A stretch of 64,000 bases of DNA, taken from contig NZ_RZIJ01000005.1 of assembly GCF_003989665.1 (NCBI RefSeq), forward strand, positions 242,588-306,587, given 5' to 3'. How positions within the stretch are numbered: the stretch's first letter is position 1; the number at the start of each line of letters is the position of its first letter. The notes under the pieces are model-generated. The model did no database searches, was not told where the DNA came from, and was given only the letters and a program-made list of their open reading frames with translations. Made by a program: the position numbers and the translations under genes. Positions 1 through 9,365 of the stretch are shown piece by piece. This DNA comes from Azospirillum doebereinerae (GTDB taxonomy: Bacteria; Pseudomonadota; Alphaproteobacteria; Azospirillales; Azospirillaceae).

Positions 1-70
1 TTGGTCATACGATCAATTTGGCGCCACGGGTCCTGATCGCCAGGGACGAAACGGAACGCGAGGACGGGAC

Positions 71-1297
71 TTGCTGTATCACCTGTACGACATGCAACAC
101 GCTGCCATGGGTCCGATGCGTTTCTGGGCCGAAGCCGCCCAGCGCACCTTCCAGAATCCCCTGGTTCCCCTGTCCTACACCAAGCTCGGCCGCACGGTCG
201 CGGCGGGCGCGGAGCTGTTGGAACGGACGACGCGGCGCTTCGGCAAGCCGGCCTTCGGCCTGGGCGAGACCGTCGTGCAGGGCCAGACCGTGCCGATCAC
301 CGAACGGATCGTGACGAGCACGCCCTTCTGCAACCTGCTGCACTTCGCCAAGCCGGACGGCACGCCGGCCCAGCCGCGCGTGCTGCTGGTCGCCCCGATG
401 TCGGGCCACCACGCCACGCTGCTGCGCGGCACGGTGGAGGCGCTGATCGCCGACCACGACGTGTTCGTCACCGACTGGATCGACGCCCGTCTGGTGCCGA
501 CCTCGGCCGGCGCCTTCGACCTCGACGACTACATCGAGACGGTGTCGGGCCTGATCCGCTTCCTGGGCGAGCGCACCCACGTCGTCGCGGTGTGCCAGCC
601 GGCGGTGCCGGTGATGGCGGCGGTGTCGCTGATGGCGGCGGCGGACGAGCCGGTGCAGGCCCGCAGCATGACCCTGATGGGCGGCCCGATCGACCCGATG
701 GCGAACCCGACCACCCCGGTCAAGCTGGCGGTCGAGCGCCCGCTGTCCTGGTTCGAGCAGAGCGTCATCACCACGGTGCCGATGTACTACCCCGGCGCCT
801 TCCGCAAGGTCTATCCGGGCTTCATCCAGCTCTCGGGCTTCATGTCGATGAACCTCGACCGCCACATCGACGCCCACGTCAACCTGTTCCGCCATCTGGT
901 GAAGGGCGACGGCGATTCGGCCGAGCAGCACCGCCGCTTCTACGACGAATATTTGTCGGTGATGGATCTGTCGGCGGAGTTCTACCTCCAGACCATCGAG
1001 ACGGTTTTCCAGAAGCACGCCCTGCCCAACGGCACCTGGGTGTCGCGTGGCCGCAAGGTGGAGCCGGCGGCGATCCGCAAGACCGCGCTGATGACGGTCG
1101 AGGGCGAACTGGACGACATCTCCGCCCCCGGCCAGACCATCGCGGCGCACCGGCTGTGCTCCTCGCTGCCGGAGACCATGCGCAAGACCCACTACCAGGA
1201 AAAGGTCGGCCATTACGGCATCTTCAACGGCCGGCGCTGGCGCGAGAACATCCTGCCGCAAATCCGCGACTTCATCCGCAGCCACGACGACGCGTAA
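71..1297 (+). CDS. phaZ: Intracellular polyhydroxybutyrate depolymerase
   Basis: A 408-residue protein of the intracellular PHB depolymerase family, which degrades amorphous poly-3-hydroxybutyrate granules in the cytoplasm to release hydroxybutyrate. The N-terminus (MLYHLYDMQHAAMGPMR) is the usual start of this family and begins at a TTG codon preceded by GAGGACGGGAC; an in-frame ATG at 92 is the alternative start. The alpha/beta-hydrolase fold is visible, with VVAVCQPAVP placing a cysteine at about residue 175 where most hydrolases have serine; family knowledge says a Cys-Asp-His triad is normal for this class. The conserved C-terminal half has GELDDISAPGQT (acid region) and VGHYGIFNGRRWR (histidine region). 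It is transcribed alone and converges on the acyl-CoA synthetase gene across a palindromic repeat. Confidence 0.92.
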   Translation: MLYHLYDMQHAAMGPMRFWAEAAQRTFQNPLVPLSYTKLGRTVAAGAELLERTTRRFGKPAFGLGETVVQGQTVPITERIVTSTPFCNLLHFAKPDGTPAQPRVLLVAPMSGHHATLLRGTVEALIADHDVFVTDWIDARLVPTSAGAFDLDDYIETVSGLIRFLGERTHVVAVCQPAVPVMAAVSLMAAADEPVQARSMTLMGGPIDPMANPTTPVKLAVERPLSWFEQSVITTVPMYYPGAFRKVYPGFIQLSGFMSMNLDRHIDAHVNLFRHLVKGDGDSAEQHRRFYDEYLSVMDLSAEFYLQTIETVFQKHALPNGTWVSRGRKVEPAAIRKTALMTVEGELDDISAPGQTIAAHRLCSSLPETMRKTHYQEKVGHYGIFNGRRWRENILPQIRDFIRSHDDA

Positions 1298-1301
1298 GGA
1301 T

Positions 1302-1450
1302 GGATGCCCTCTCCCGTCCCGGGAGAGGGAGGGGACCCGCCGCAAGGCGGGGAGGGTGAGGGGCTATCGGGCGTGGTGCGAATCCATGTTCCGCCAGCCC
1401 CTCACCCTTCCCACTTCGTGGGCCCCTTCCCTCTCCCGGGGCGGGAGAGG
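1302..1450. repeat. G+C-rich inverted-repeat block between convergent genes
   Basis: The 160-base gap between phaZ and the convergent acyl-CoA synthetase gene is almost filled by two facing units. The left unit contains CCCTCTCCCGTCCCGGGAGAGGG followed by GGGTGAGGGGC; the right unit, about 70 bases later, contains GCCCCTCACCC and ends CCCTCTCCCGGGGCGGGAGAGGG in the opposite sense. The two halves can pair with each other as well as within themselves. It belongs to the same broad family as the blocks near 8.7, 15.9, 20.1, 38.3, 43.8 and 47.1 kb but lacks their conserved core. Bidirectional terminator function is plausible but not shown. Confidence 0.75.
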
Positions 1451-1459
1451 GAGCTTCAG

Positions 1460-4159
1460 CTACTCCGCCGCCAACCCGCCGCCCAGCTCGATCCTTACCT
1501 CCACCACGCCCGGCTCGTCCAAGTTCTCCTTGCGGACGAAGCCCAGCGCCCGGCACATGCCCAGCATGTTGGTGTTCTCGCGCAGCACCTCGCCGTAGAC
1601 CTCCTTGATGCCGCGCGAGCGGGCGTAGTCGAGGATCTTGTTCATCATGATGTAGCCCAGGCCCTGGCCCTTCATGTCCGACCGCACCATCACCGCGTAT
1701 TCGGCGCGGCGGTTGTCGGGGTCGGCGTTGATGCGGACCACGCCGTACATGATGGTCTCGCCGGTCGCCTCGTCCGGCCCGACGGCGATCAACCCCATCT
1801 CGCGGTCGTAGTCGATCTGGGTCAGCCGCGCCGCCGCCTGGTGCGACAGCCGCTTCAGCGGCGCGAAGAAGCGCAGCCGCAGATCCTCGGCGGTCTGGTT
1901 CTCCACCAGATGATGCACCAGCGGCTCGTCCTCCGGCAGGATCGGGCGGACGAAGAACTGGCGGCCGTCCTTGATGGTGATGCGGTCCTCCAGCGCCTTG
2001 GGGTAGGGGCGGATCGCCAGACGGTTGGCGCCGGGCAGCGCTGCCACCCCCACCTTGATGCGCGCGTCCAGCGCCAGCACGCCGTCCGCGTCGGCCAGCA
2101 GCGGGTTGATGTCCAGCTCGGCGATCTCGGGGAAGTCGACGATCAGCTGCGACACCTTGTTCAGCGTCTCCGCCACCGCGTCGAGGTTGACCGCCGCGCG
2201 CGAGCGGTAGCCCTGCAACTGCCGCCAGATGCGCGTCCGGCCCATCAGGTCCGACGCCAGCTTCATGTTCAGCGGCGGCAGGGCCAGCGCGTAGTCCTCC
2301 ACCACCTCCACCCCGATGCCGCCCTCGCCGAAGAGCAGGACCGGGCCGAACATCTCGTTCTCGGTCATGCCGACGATCAATTCATAGGCGTCGGGGCGGA
2401 CGGCCATCTCCTGCACGGTGAAGCCCTCGATCCGCGCGTCGGGCGCCTGCTCGCGCACGCGCTCCAGCATCGCCTCGGCCTCGGCCCGGACCTCCTCGGG
2501 GCTGGTCAGGCCCAGCGCGACGCCGCCGACGTCCGATTTGTGGGTGATGTCGTGCGACAGGATCTTCAGCGCGATGGGCCCGCCGATGACGCGGGCGGCG
2601 GTGGCGGCGTCGTCCGGCGTCTCGGCGATGCGGGTCTCCACCACCGGGATGCCATAGGCGGCCAGCACCCGCTTGGCCTCGTATTCGCTGAGCCAGTCGC
2701 GCTTCTCGGCGATGGCGCGGGCGATCACGCGCTTGACCGTGATGCCGTCGGGCTGGAAATCCTCCGCCACCGAGGGCGGGGTTTCCATCAGCAGCTCCTG
2801 GCTGCGGCGGTAGCGGACCAGATGCAGGAAGGCGCGCACCGCGTCCGACGGCCCGTTGTAGGTCGGGATGCGGTTGGCGGCGAAGAGCTGGCGTGCCTCG
2901 GCCGCCGACTGGTCGCCGATCCAGCTGGTCAGCACCGGATGGCGGCGCGCCTTGTTGGCCAGCACGGTGTCGGTCACCGCCTTGGCGATGGCGGCGCTGT
3001 CGGTCAGGGCCGAGGGGCAGTGCAGCACCAGCACCGCGTCGTTGCTGGTGTCCTGCATCAGCGCGTTCAGCGCGTCGGCGTAGCGCTTGGGCGTGGCGTC
3101 GGCGCCGATGCGCAGCGGGTTGCCGCGTGGGGCTCCGCCGGGATTCGCCCCGAGCGCGGCGGTCAGCGCCTCCTGCGTTTCGGGCGGGATCGCGGCGAGG
3201 CGGCCGCCGGCGTGGATCAGCTTGTCGGTCGCCATCACCCCCATGCCGCCGCCGTTGGTCAGGATCGCCAGCCGGTCGCCGGTGATCGGCACGCCGGTGC
3301 CCAGCGTGCCCGCCGCGTCGAACAGCTCGGCCAGATCGTTCACCCGCAGGATGCCGGCGCGGCGGAACACCGCGTCGTAGACCGCGTCGGAGACCGCCAG
3401 CGCCCCGGTGTGGGAGGCCGCCGCCTCCTGCGCCTCGTCGGAGCGGCCGGCCTTGATGACGATGATCGGCTTCTGCCGGGCGGCGGAGCGCGCCGCCGAC
3501 ATGAACTTGCGGGCGTGGCTGATGCTCTCGATGTAGAGCAGGATGGCGCGGACGGTGACGTCGGAGGCGAGGTAGTCCAGCAGGTCGCCGAAATCCACGT
3601 CGCCCCGGTCGCCCAGCGACACCAGATGCGAGAAGCCGATCCCGCGCGAGGTCGCCCAGTCCGCGATCGAGGTCACCACCATCGACGACTGCGCCACCAG
3701 CGCCACGTCGCCCTTCTTGGGCGCCACCGGCGCGAAGCTGGCGTTCATGCCGCGTCCCGGCACCATGGCGCCCAGGCTGTTGGGGCCGAGCACCCGCATC
3801 AGATAGGGCTTGGCGGCGTCGAGCATCGCTTGGGTCTGCTCGGCGCTCATCCCGTTGGTCATGACGATGGCGGCCTTGGTGCCGCGCTTGCCCAGCGCGT
3901 CGATGGTCGCGGCGACACCGTCCGCCGGGGTGCAGATCACCGCCAGATCCGGGGTGATCGGCAGGCTGTCCACCGTCTTGTAGGTCAGCACCCCCTCAAC
4001 CGCCCGCTCGGTCGCGTTGACCGGCATCACCGGCCCGTCGAAGCCGGCCTGGAACAGGTTGCGGGCGACCACCGCCCCCACCGTTCCGGGCTTGCGGCTG
4101 GCCCCGATCAGCGCGATCGAGGCGGGCTTGAACAGCTTGTCGAGGTTACGAACGGTCAT
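1460..4159 (-). CDS. Acyl-CoA synthetase (ADP/NDP-forming type) fused to GNAT acetyltransferase, Pat-like
   Basis: An 899-residue multidomain protein. Order: CoA-binding Rossmann domain (about 8-100, ALIGASRKPGTVG), succinyl-CoA-ligase-like domains (to about 450, with the conserved SHTGALA region), an ATP-grasp domain (about 490-710, GPIALKILSHDITHKSDVGG), and a C-terminal GNAT domain (about 730-890, with the acetyl-CoA loop VRSDMKGQGLGYIMMNKIL). This architecture matches the Pat/YfiQ protein lysine acetyltransferases, in which the synthetase part is usually inactive, but true bifunctional acetate-CoA ligases share it. Pat enzymes acetylate acyl-CoA synthetases and other metabolic proteins. 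I chose the ATG at 4159 because homologues begin at the MTVRNLDKLF segment; the frame stays open upstream to 4273. Transcribed alone. Confidence 0.85.
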   Translation of the reverse strand: MTVRNLDKLFKPASIALIGASRKPGTVGAVVARNLFQAGFDGPVMPVNATERAVEGVLTYKTVDSLPITPDLAVICTPADGVAATIDALGKRGTKAAIVMTNGMSAEQTQAMLDAAKPYLMRVLGPNSLGAMVPGRGMNASFAPVAPKKGDVALVAQSSMVVTSIADWATSRGIGFSHLVSLGDRGDVDFGDLLDYLASDVTVRAILLYIESISHARKFMSAARSAARQKPIIVIKAGRSDEAQEAAASHTGALAVSDAVYDAVFRRAGILRVNDLAELFDAAGTLGTGVPITGDRLAILTNGGGMGVMATDKLIHAGGRLAAIPPETQEALTAALGANPGGAPRGNPLRIGADATPKRYADALNALMQDTSNDAVLVLHCPSALTDSAAIAKAVTDTVLANKARRHPVLTSWIGDQSAAEARQLFAANRIPTYNGPSDAVRAFLHLVRYRRSQELLMETPPSVAEDFQPDGITVKRVIARAIAEKRDWLSEYEAKRVLAAYGIPVVETRIAETPDDAATAARVIGGPIALKILSHDITHKSDVGGVALGLTSPEEVRAEAEAMLERVREQAPDARIEGFTVQEMAVRPDAYELIVGMTENEMFGPVLLFGEGGIGVEVVEDYALALPPLNMKLASDLMGRTRIWRQLQGYRSRAAVNLDAVAETLNKVSQLIVDFPEIAELDINPLLADADGVLALDARIKVGVAALPGANRLAIRPYPKALEDRITIKDGRQFFVRPILPEDEPLVHHLVENQTAEDLRLRFFAPLKRLSHQAAARLTQIDYDREMGLIAVGPDEATGETIMYGVVRINADPDNRRAEYAVMVRSDMKGQGLGYIMMNKILDYARSRGIKEVYGEVLRENTNMLGMCRALGFVRKENLDEPGVVEVRIELGGGLAAE

Positions 4160-4243
4160 GACCGGATCCGGAGGGCAGAGTTGGGGAGCGGGAGGGAGCA
4201 CCACGGGCGTCAGCATAGCGCGCCTCGCCAGTGGTTTTGATGA

Positions 4244-5389
<1,146 letters not shown>

Positions 5390-5433
5390 GTTTCGTGTTA
5401 GACTGACGGAGATTTAATCGGAAAGGAGCGTTC

Positions 5434-5673
5434 ATGCCCGGCAGTCTGAACGTCCGCGATCTGGACGACGATCTGATTGCGCGCCTGAAGCGTCGCGCGG
5501 CGCGTCATGGACGCTCCACCGAAGCCGAGCACCGTGAAATCCTGCGCCAAGCGCTGATGACCGAGGAGGAGGCGGGCTTCGACGACTTGGCCGCGGAGTT
5601 CCGCGCGCTGACCAAAGGGCGCCGCCACACCCCCGCCGAAGCCCTGCTGCGCGAGGGGCGCGAGGAGCGGTGA
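5434..5673 (+). CDS. FitA/VapB-type ribbon-helix-helix antitoxin
   Basis: A 79-residue protein with an N-terminal ribbon-helix-helix DNA-binding region (SLNVRDLDDDLIARLKRRAA, then HGRSTEAEHREILRQAL) typical of FitA/VapB-like antitoxins. The C-terminal part (HTPAEALLREGREER) would wrap the toxin. AAAGGAG lies just upstream of the ATG. Its stop overlaps the GTG start of the PIN-domain toxin in GTGA, so the two are translationally coupled. Family knowledge: the antitoxin neutralises the ribonuclease and represses its own operon as a complex. I did not identify an operator in the short upstream gap. Confidence 0.88.
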   Translation: MPGSLNVRDLDDDLIARLKRRAARHGRSTEAEHREILRQALMTEEEAGFDDLAAEFRALTKGRRHTPAEALLREGREER

Positions 5674-6107
5674 GGGCGCTGGTCGTCGATGCCAGCGTCG
5701 CCATCAAATGGATCATCGACGAGGAAGGCAGCCCGGCCGCCCTGGCCTTGCGCCGGCACCGCTTGGCCGCGCCCGATCTGTGGGTGGCGGAATGCGCCAA
5801 CATCTTGTGGAAGAAGGTGCGACGGGGAGAGTTGTCCGGCGATGAGGCGGTGCTGGCCGCCCGTCTCCTGGCCCGTGCCGAAGTCGAATTGGCCCCTATG
5901 CGCTCGTATCTGGAGGCGGCCACCGCAATCGCGGTCGCTCTCGACCATCCCGCCTATGATTGCGTCTATCTGGCCATGGCTGAGGCGGCAGAGATGCCGT
6001 TCGTCACCGCCGACGAGCGGTTGCTCCGCAAGACACGCAACGTGCTTGGTGGCCGTTTCGCAGGCCTTGTCCTGGGGCTCGACGAGGCCGCTTCGCTCCA
6101 GGATTGA
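5670..6107 (+). CDS. VapC-type PIN-domain ribonuclease toxin
   Basis: A 145-residue PIN-domain protein starting at a GTG that overlaps the antitoxin stop by four bases. The acidic residues expected for the Mg-dependent nuclease site are all present: D7 (VVDASVA), E41 (WVAECANIL), D97 (AYDCVYLAMAE) and D115 (FVTADERL), so the toxin looks intact. VapC-family toxins cleave tRNA or rRNA to arrest translation; the specific target cannot be read from the sequence. The pair lies between housekeeping genes with no nearby mobility genes. Confidence 0.9.
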   Translation: MRALVVDASVAIKWIIDEEGSPAALALRRHRLAAPDLWVAECANILWKKVRRGELSGDEAVLAARLLARAEVELAPMRSYLEAATAIAVALDHPAYDCVYLAMAEAAEMPFVTADERLLRKTRNVLGGRFAGLVLGLDEAASLQD

Positions 6108-6173
6108 CCCCCACCAACCGACCCGGGCGCCAACGCCCGAACCGGTCGATGGATGGCCGTGCTTAAACTATGC

Positions 6174-6731
6174 TCAGACGATGACGCCCGGCTTGCCCTT
6201 GTTGGCCTCGGCGGCGCGGGCAAGACCTTCCTCGATCTTCTTCGCGGCCTCCTCGGCGCCACCCCAGCCCAGGATCTTCACCCACTTGTTCTTTTCGAGA
6301 TCCTTGTAGTGCTCGAAGAAGTGGGCGATCTGCTCGGTCAGGATCGACGGCAGGTCGGAGTATTCCTTGATGTCGGTGTAGAAGGGGTGGAGCTTGTCCA
6401 CCGGCACGGCGAGCAGCTTCTCGTCCTCGCCGCCCTCGTCCTCCATGTACAGCACGCCGATCGGGCGCGAGCGCAGCACGGCGCCCGGGATGACCGGGGT
6501 GTTGCCGACGACGCAGACGTCGACCGGATCGCCGTCGCCCGACAGGGTGTGCGGGATGAAGCCGTAGTTGCACGGGTAGAACATCGCGGTGTGCAGGAAA
6601 CGGTCGACGAACATCGCGCCGGACTCCTTGTCGACCTCGTACTTCACCGGATCGCCGCCGCGCGGGATCTCGATGACGACGTTCACATCCCAGGGCGGGT
6701 TCTTGCCCACCGCAACCTTGCTCAGATCCAT
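6174..6731 (-). CDS. ppa: Inorganic pyrophosphatase (family I)
   Basis: A 185-residue soluble family I pyrophosphatase that hydrolyses pyrophosphate to two phosphates in the cytoplasm and so drives biosynthetic reactions. The metal-binding signature DGDPVDVCVV is present, along with the conserved VVIEIPRG and YPCNYGFIPHT segments. Length is normal for the bacterial enzyme. The ATG at 6731 follows AAGGACG; the longer open frame upstream is unrelated to the family. It converges on the toxin gene with only about 65 bases between, and is divergent from the YejA-like gene. Confidence 0.95.
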   Translation of the reverse strand: MDLSKVAVGKNPPWDVNVVIEIPRGGDPVKYEVDKESGAMFVDRFLHTAMFYPCNYGFIPHTLSGDGDPVDVCVVGNTPVIPGAVLRSRPIGVLYMEDEGGEDEKLLAVPVDKLHPFYTDIKEYSDLPSILTEQIAHFFEHYKDLEKNKWVKILGWGGAEEAAKKIEEGLARAAEANKGKPGVIV

Positions 6732-6894
6732 GATCTTACGTCCTTCGACTGGCGTAACTAGGGCACGTTCCCTCATTCGACGCCGGCCTACACCGGCGCC
6801 ATGCGCGGCGGGAGTGTAGGCGAGAAGCGTCTCCAAGGCCAAGCCGCTTGCGCGGGCTCTTGCGCGGGTGCGGCAAAGCGGCAAGGGTGCGCGG

Positions 6895-8700
6895 ATGATC
6901 CGCGCCCTTCTCGTTCTTCTCGCCCTGCTGCCGGCCGTCGCCGCCGGGGCCGACACGCCCGTTGCGCCCACCCACGGCATCGCCATGCACGGGGACCTGC
7001 GGCTTCCGCCGGGCTTCGCGGCGCTGCCCTACGTCAACCCGGCCGCGCCCAAGGGCGGCACCATCCGGCAGGCCGCCACCGGCGGCTTCGACACGCTGAA
7101 CCCGCATGTGGTGAAGGGCGTGCCGGCGCTGGGGCTGGGGCTGACCTTCGAGAGCCTGCTGACGCGCTCGTGGGACGAGCCTTTCTCGCTCTACGGCCTG
7201 CTGGCGGAGAGCCTGGAGGTCGCCGAGGACCGATCGGCCGTGATCTTCCACCTGAACCCGAAGGCGCGCTGGCACGACGGAACGCCGCTGACGGCCGACG
7301 ACGTGCTGTTCTCCCTGGCGGTGCAGCGGGAGCACGGCACCCCCAACCGCCGCCTGTTCTACGCCAAGGTCGTGACCGCCGAGGCGCCCGACGCGCGGAC
7401 CGTTCGCTTCGTCTTCGCGCCCAACCCGGACGGCAGCGTCGACCGCGAGATGCCGCTGCTGATGGGGCTGATGCCGATCCATTCCAAGGCGTGGTGGGCC
7501 GGCAAGCCCTTCGAGCGCACCACGCTGGAGCCGGTCCTCGGCAGCGGCCCCTACCGGGTGGCCACCGTCGATCCCGGTCGCCGCATCACCTACGAGCGGG
7601 TGCCCGACTATTGGGGCCGCGACCTGCCGATCCGGCTCGGCCAGTACAACGCCGACCGGGTGGACTACGTCTATTACCGTGACGACGCGGTGGCGCTGGA
7701 GGCCTTCAAGGCCGGGGAGGGCGATGTCAGGCGCGAGATCGACCCGGCCAAATGGGCCAACGGCTACGACGGCCCGGCCCTGCGCGACGGCCGCATCCTG
7801 CGCGAGGAACTGCCGCACCGCCGGCCCGACGCGTCGCGCGGTCTGATCCTCAACACCCGCCGGCCGCTGTTCGCCGATCTTCGCGTGCGCCGGGCGCTGG
7901 GGATGGCGACCGACTTCGCCTGGATGGGGCGCACGCTGTTCCACGGGGCGCTGACCCGGACCGCCAGCTTCTACCCGAACTCCGAACTCGCCGCGCAGGG
8001 GCTGCCGGAGGGGGAGGAGCTGCGCGTCCTCGACGCCTTCCGCGACCGTCTGCCGCCGGAGCTGTTCACGCAACCCTTCGCTCTGCCGCAGACCGACGGG
8101 ACTGGCCCGGCCGGGTCACGCAACAACCTGCGCGAGGCGCTGCGGCTGCTGGCCGAGGCCGGCTGGCGGATCCGCGACGGTCGGCTGGCGGACGCCGAGG
8201 GCCGGCTCTTCGCCTTCGAGGTCCTGCTGGCCGACCCATCGGAGGAGAAGGTGGCGCTGGAGTTCGCCCGGTCGCTCGACCGGCTGGGGATGACGGTGTC
8301 GGTCCGGGCGGTGGACAGCGCGCAGTTCCAGGCGCGGGTGGAACGGTTCGACTTCGACGTGACGCTGCGCTGGTGGGCGTCCACGTTGTCGCCGGGCAAC
8401 GAGCAGCTCTATTACTACGGCTCCGAGGCCGCCGGGCAGGAGGGCAGCCGCAACCTCGCCGGCATCCGCGATCCGGTGGTGGACGCCATCGCCCGCTCCA
8501 TCGCCGAGGCGACGACGCGGGCCGATCTGGTGGCGCGGGTGCGGGCGCTCGACCGGGTGCTGCTGTGGGGGCACTACATGGTGCCGCTGTTCCACAGCCC
8601 GGTGGACCGGCTGGCGCGCTGGTCGCGGCTGAAGCGGCCGGAGATCACGCCGCTGTACGGGCCGTTGATCGAGACGTGGTGGGTGGAGGAGGGGCGGTAG
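6895..8700 (+). CDS. Periplasmic oligopeptide-type ABC binding protein, YejA-like
   Basis: A 601-residue solute-binding protein of the SBP_bac_5 family. The start MIRALLVLLALLPAVAAGADTP gives a clear Sec signal peptide with likely cleavage near AAG-AD; the open frame extends nine codons upstream. The lobe following the signal has the YejA-like segment PHGIAMHGDLRLPPGFAALPYVNP-type region followed by PKGGTIRQAATGGFDTLNPH. YejA proteins bind peptides for the YejBEF importer, and relatives are used for uptake of peptide-like compounds. No permease or ATPase gene is adjacent: the next features are a repeat and the convergent trxA. The ligand and partner transporter are therefore unknown. Confidence 0.82.
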   Translation: MIRALLVLLALLPAVAAGADTPVAPTHGIAMHGDLRLPPGFAALPYVNPAAPKGGTIRQAATGGFDTLNPHVVKGVPALGLGLTFESLLTRSWDEPFSLYGLLAESLEVAEDRSAVIFHLNPKARWHDGTPLTADDVLFSLAVQREHGTPNRRLFYAKVVTAEAPDARTVRFVFAPNPDGSVDREMPLLMGLMPIHSKAWWAGKPFERTTLEPVLGSGPYRVATVDPGRRITYERVPDYWGRDLPIRLGQYNADRVDYVYYRDDAVALEAFKAGEGDVRREIDPAKWANGYDGPALRDGRILREELPHRRPDASRGLILNTRRPLFADLRVRRALGMATDFAWMGRTLFHGALTRTASFYPNSELAAQGLPEGEELRVLDAFRDRLPPELFTQPFALPQTDGTGPAGSRNNLREALRLLAEAGWRIRDGRLADAEGRLFAFEVLLADPSEEKVALEFARSLDRLGMTVSVRAVDSAQFQARVERFDFDVTLRWWASTLSPGNEQLYYYGSEAAGQEGSRNLAGIRDPVVDAIARSIAEATTRADLVARVRALDRVLLWGHYMVPLFHSPVDRLARWSRLKRPEITPLYGPLIETWWVEEGR

Positions 8701-8718
8701 GAGCGCGCCAAGCGTGTT

Positions 8719-8829
8719 GCCCCCTCCCCATCCCTCCCCCGCCTTTGGCGGGAGAGGGGGACTGCCGCCGCCCTTCGACAAGCGTCCGGCCCCCTCTCCC
8801 GCAAAGCGGGGGAGGGATGGGGAGGGGGC
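8719..8829. repeat. Composite palindromic element, copy A (with core)
   Basis: About 111 bases between convergent genes. The outer arms are CCCCCTCCCCATCCCTCCCC on the left and its complement GGGGAGGGATGGGGAGGGGG on the right; each arm contains an inner hairpin (CCCGCCTTTGGCGGG, and CCCGCAAAGCGGG). Between them lies the core GGGGACTGCCGCCG then CCCTTCGACAAGC, found with identical spacing in three other copies in this window (near 15.9, 38.3 and 47.1 kb). Confidence 0.85.
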
Positions 8830-8851
8830 ATCCACGCCCGCACCCTCCAAC

Positions 8852-8885
8852 AAAAACCCCGCCGCAGCGGACTGCGACGGGGCTT
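8852..8885 (-). terminator. Rho-independent terminator of trxA
   Basis: Read on the minus strand, an 11-base stem (CCCCGTCGCAG pairing with CTGCGGCGGGG, one mismatch) with a 4-base loop is followed directly by TTTTTG. It lies 26 bases past the trxA stop. Confidence 0.85.
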
Positions 8886-8910
8886 TCCTCACGCCGTCAC
8901 CGGCGGACTC

Positions 8911-9234
<324 letters not shown>

Positions 9235-9365
9235 GGGACCTCTTGCCTGAACTCGGAGCCCTCGACCGGCCGCAAGAGCGGGACGGCGAACACGGCTCCG
9301 ACAGTGGAATTGAGCAAAATGTAGGGCGGACCCGTCGTGCCGGTCAAGTCGCCCCATCTTTCGGG

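Noticed and set aside
1304..4240. A 978-codon open frame on the plus strand opposite the Pat-like gene
   Set aside because: It is His/Arg/Gly/Ala-rich with no domain, mirrors the real gene's codon pattern in a high-G+C genome, and no ribosome site precedes it.
5434..6107. The toxin-antitoxin pair as part of a larger defence island
   Set aside because: Flanking genes are housekeeping (ldh, ppa) and no defence or mobility genes are nearby.
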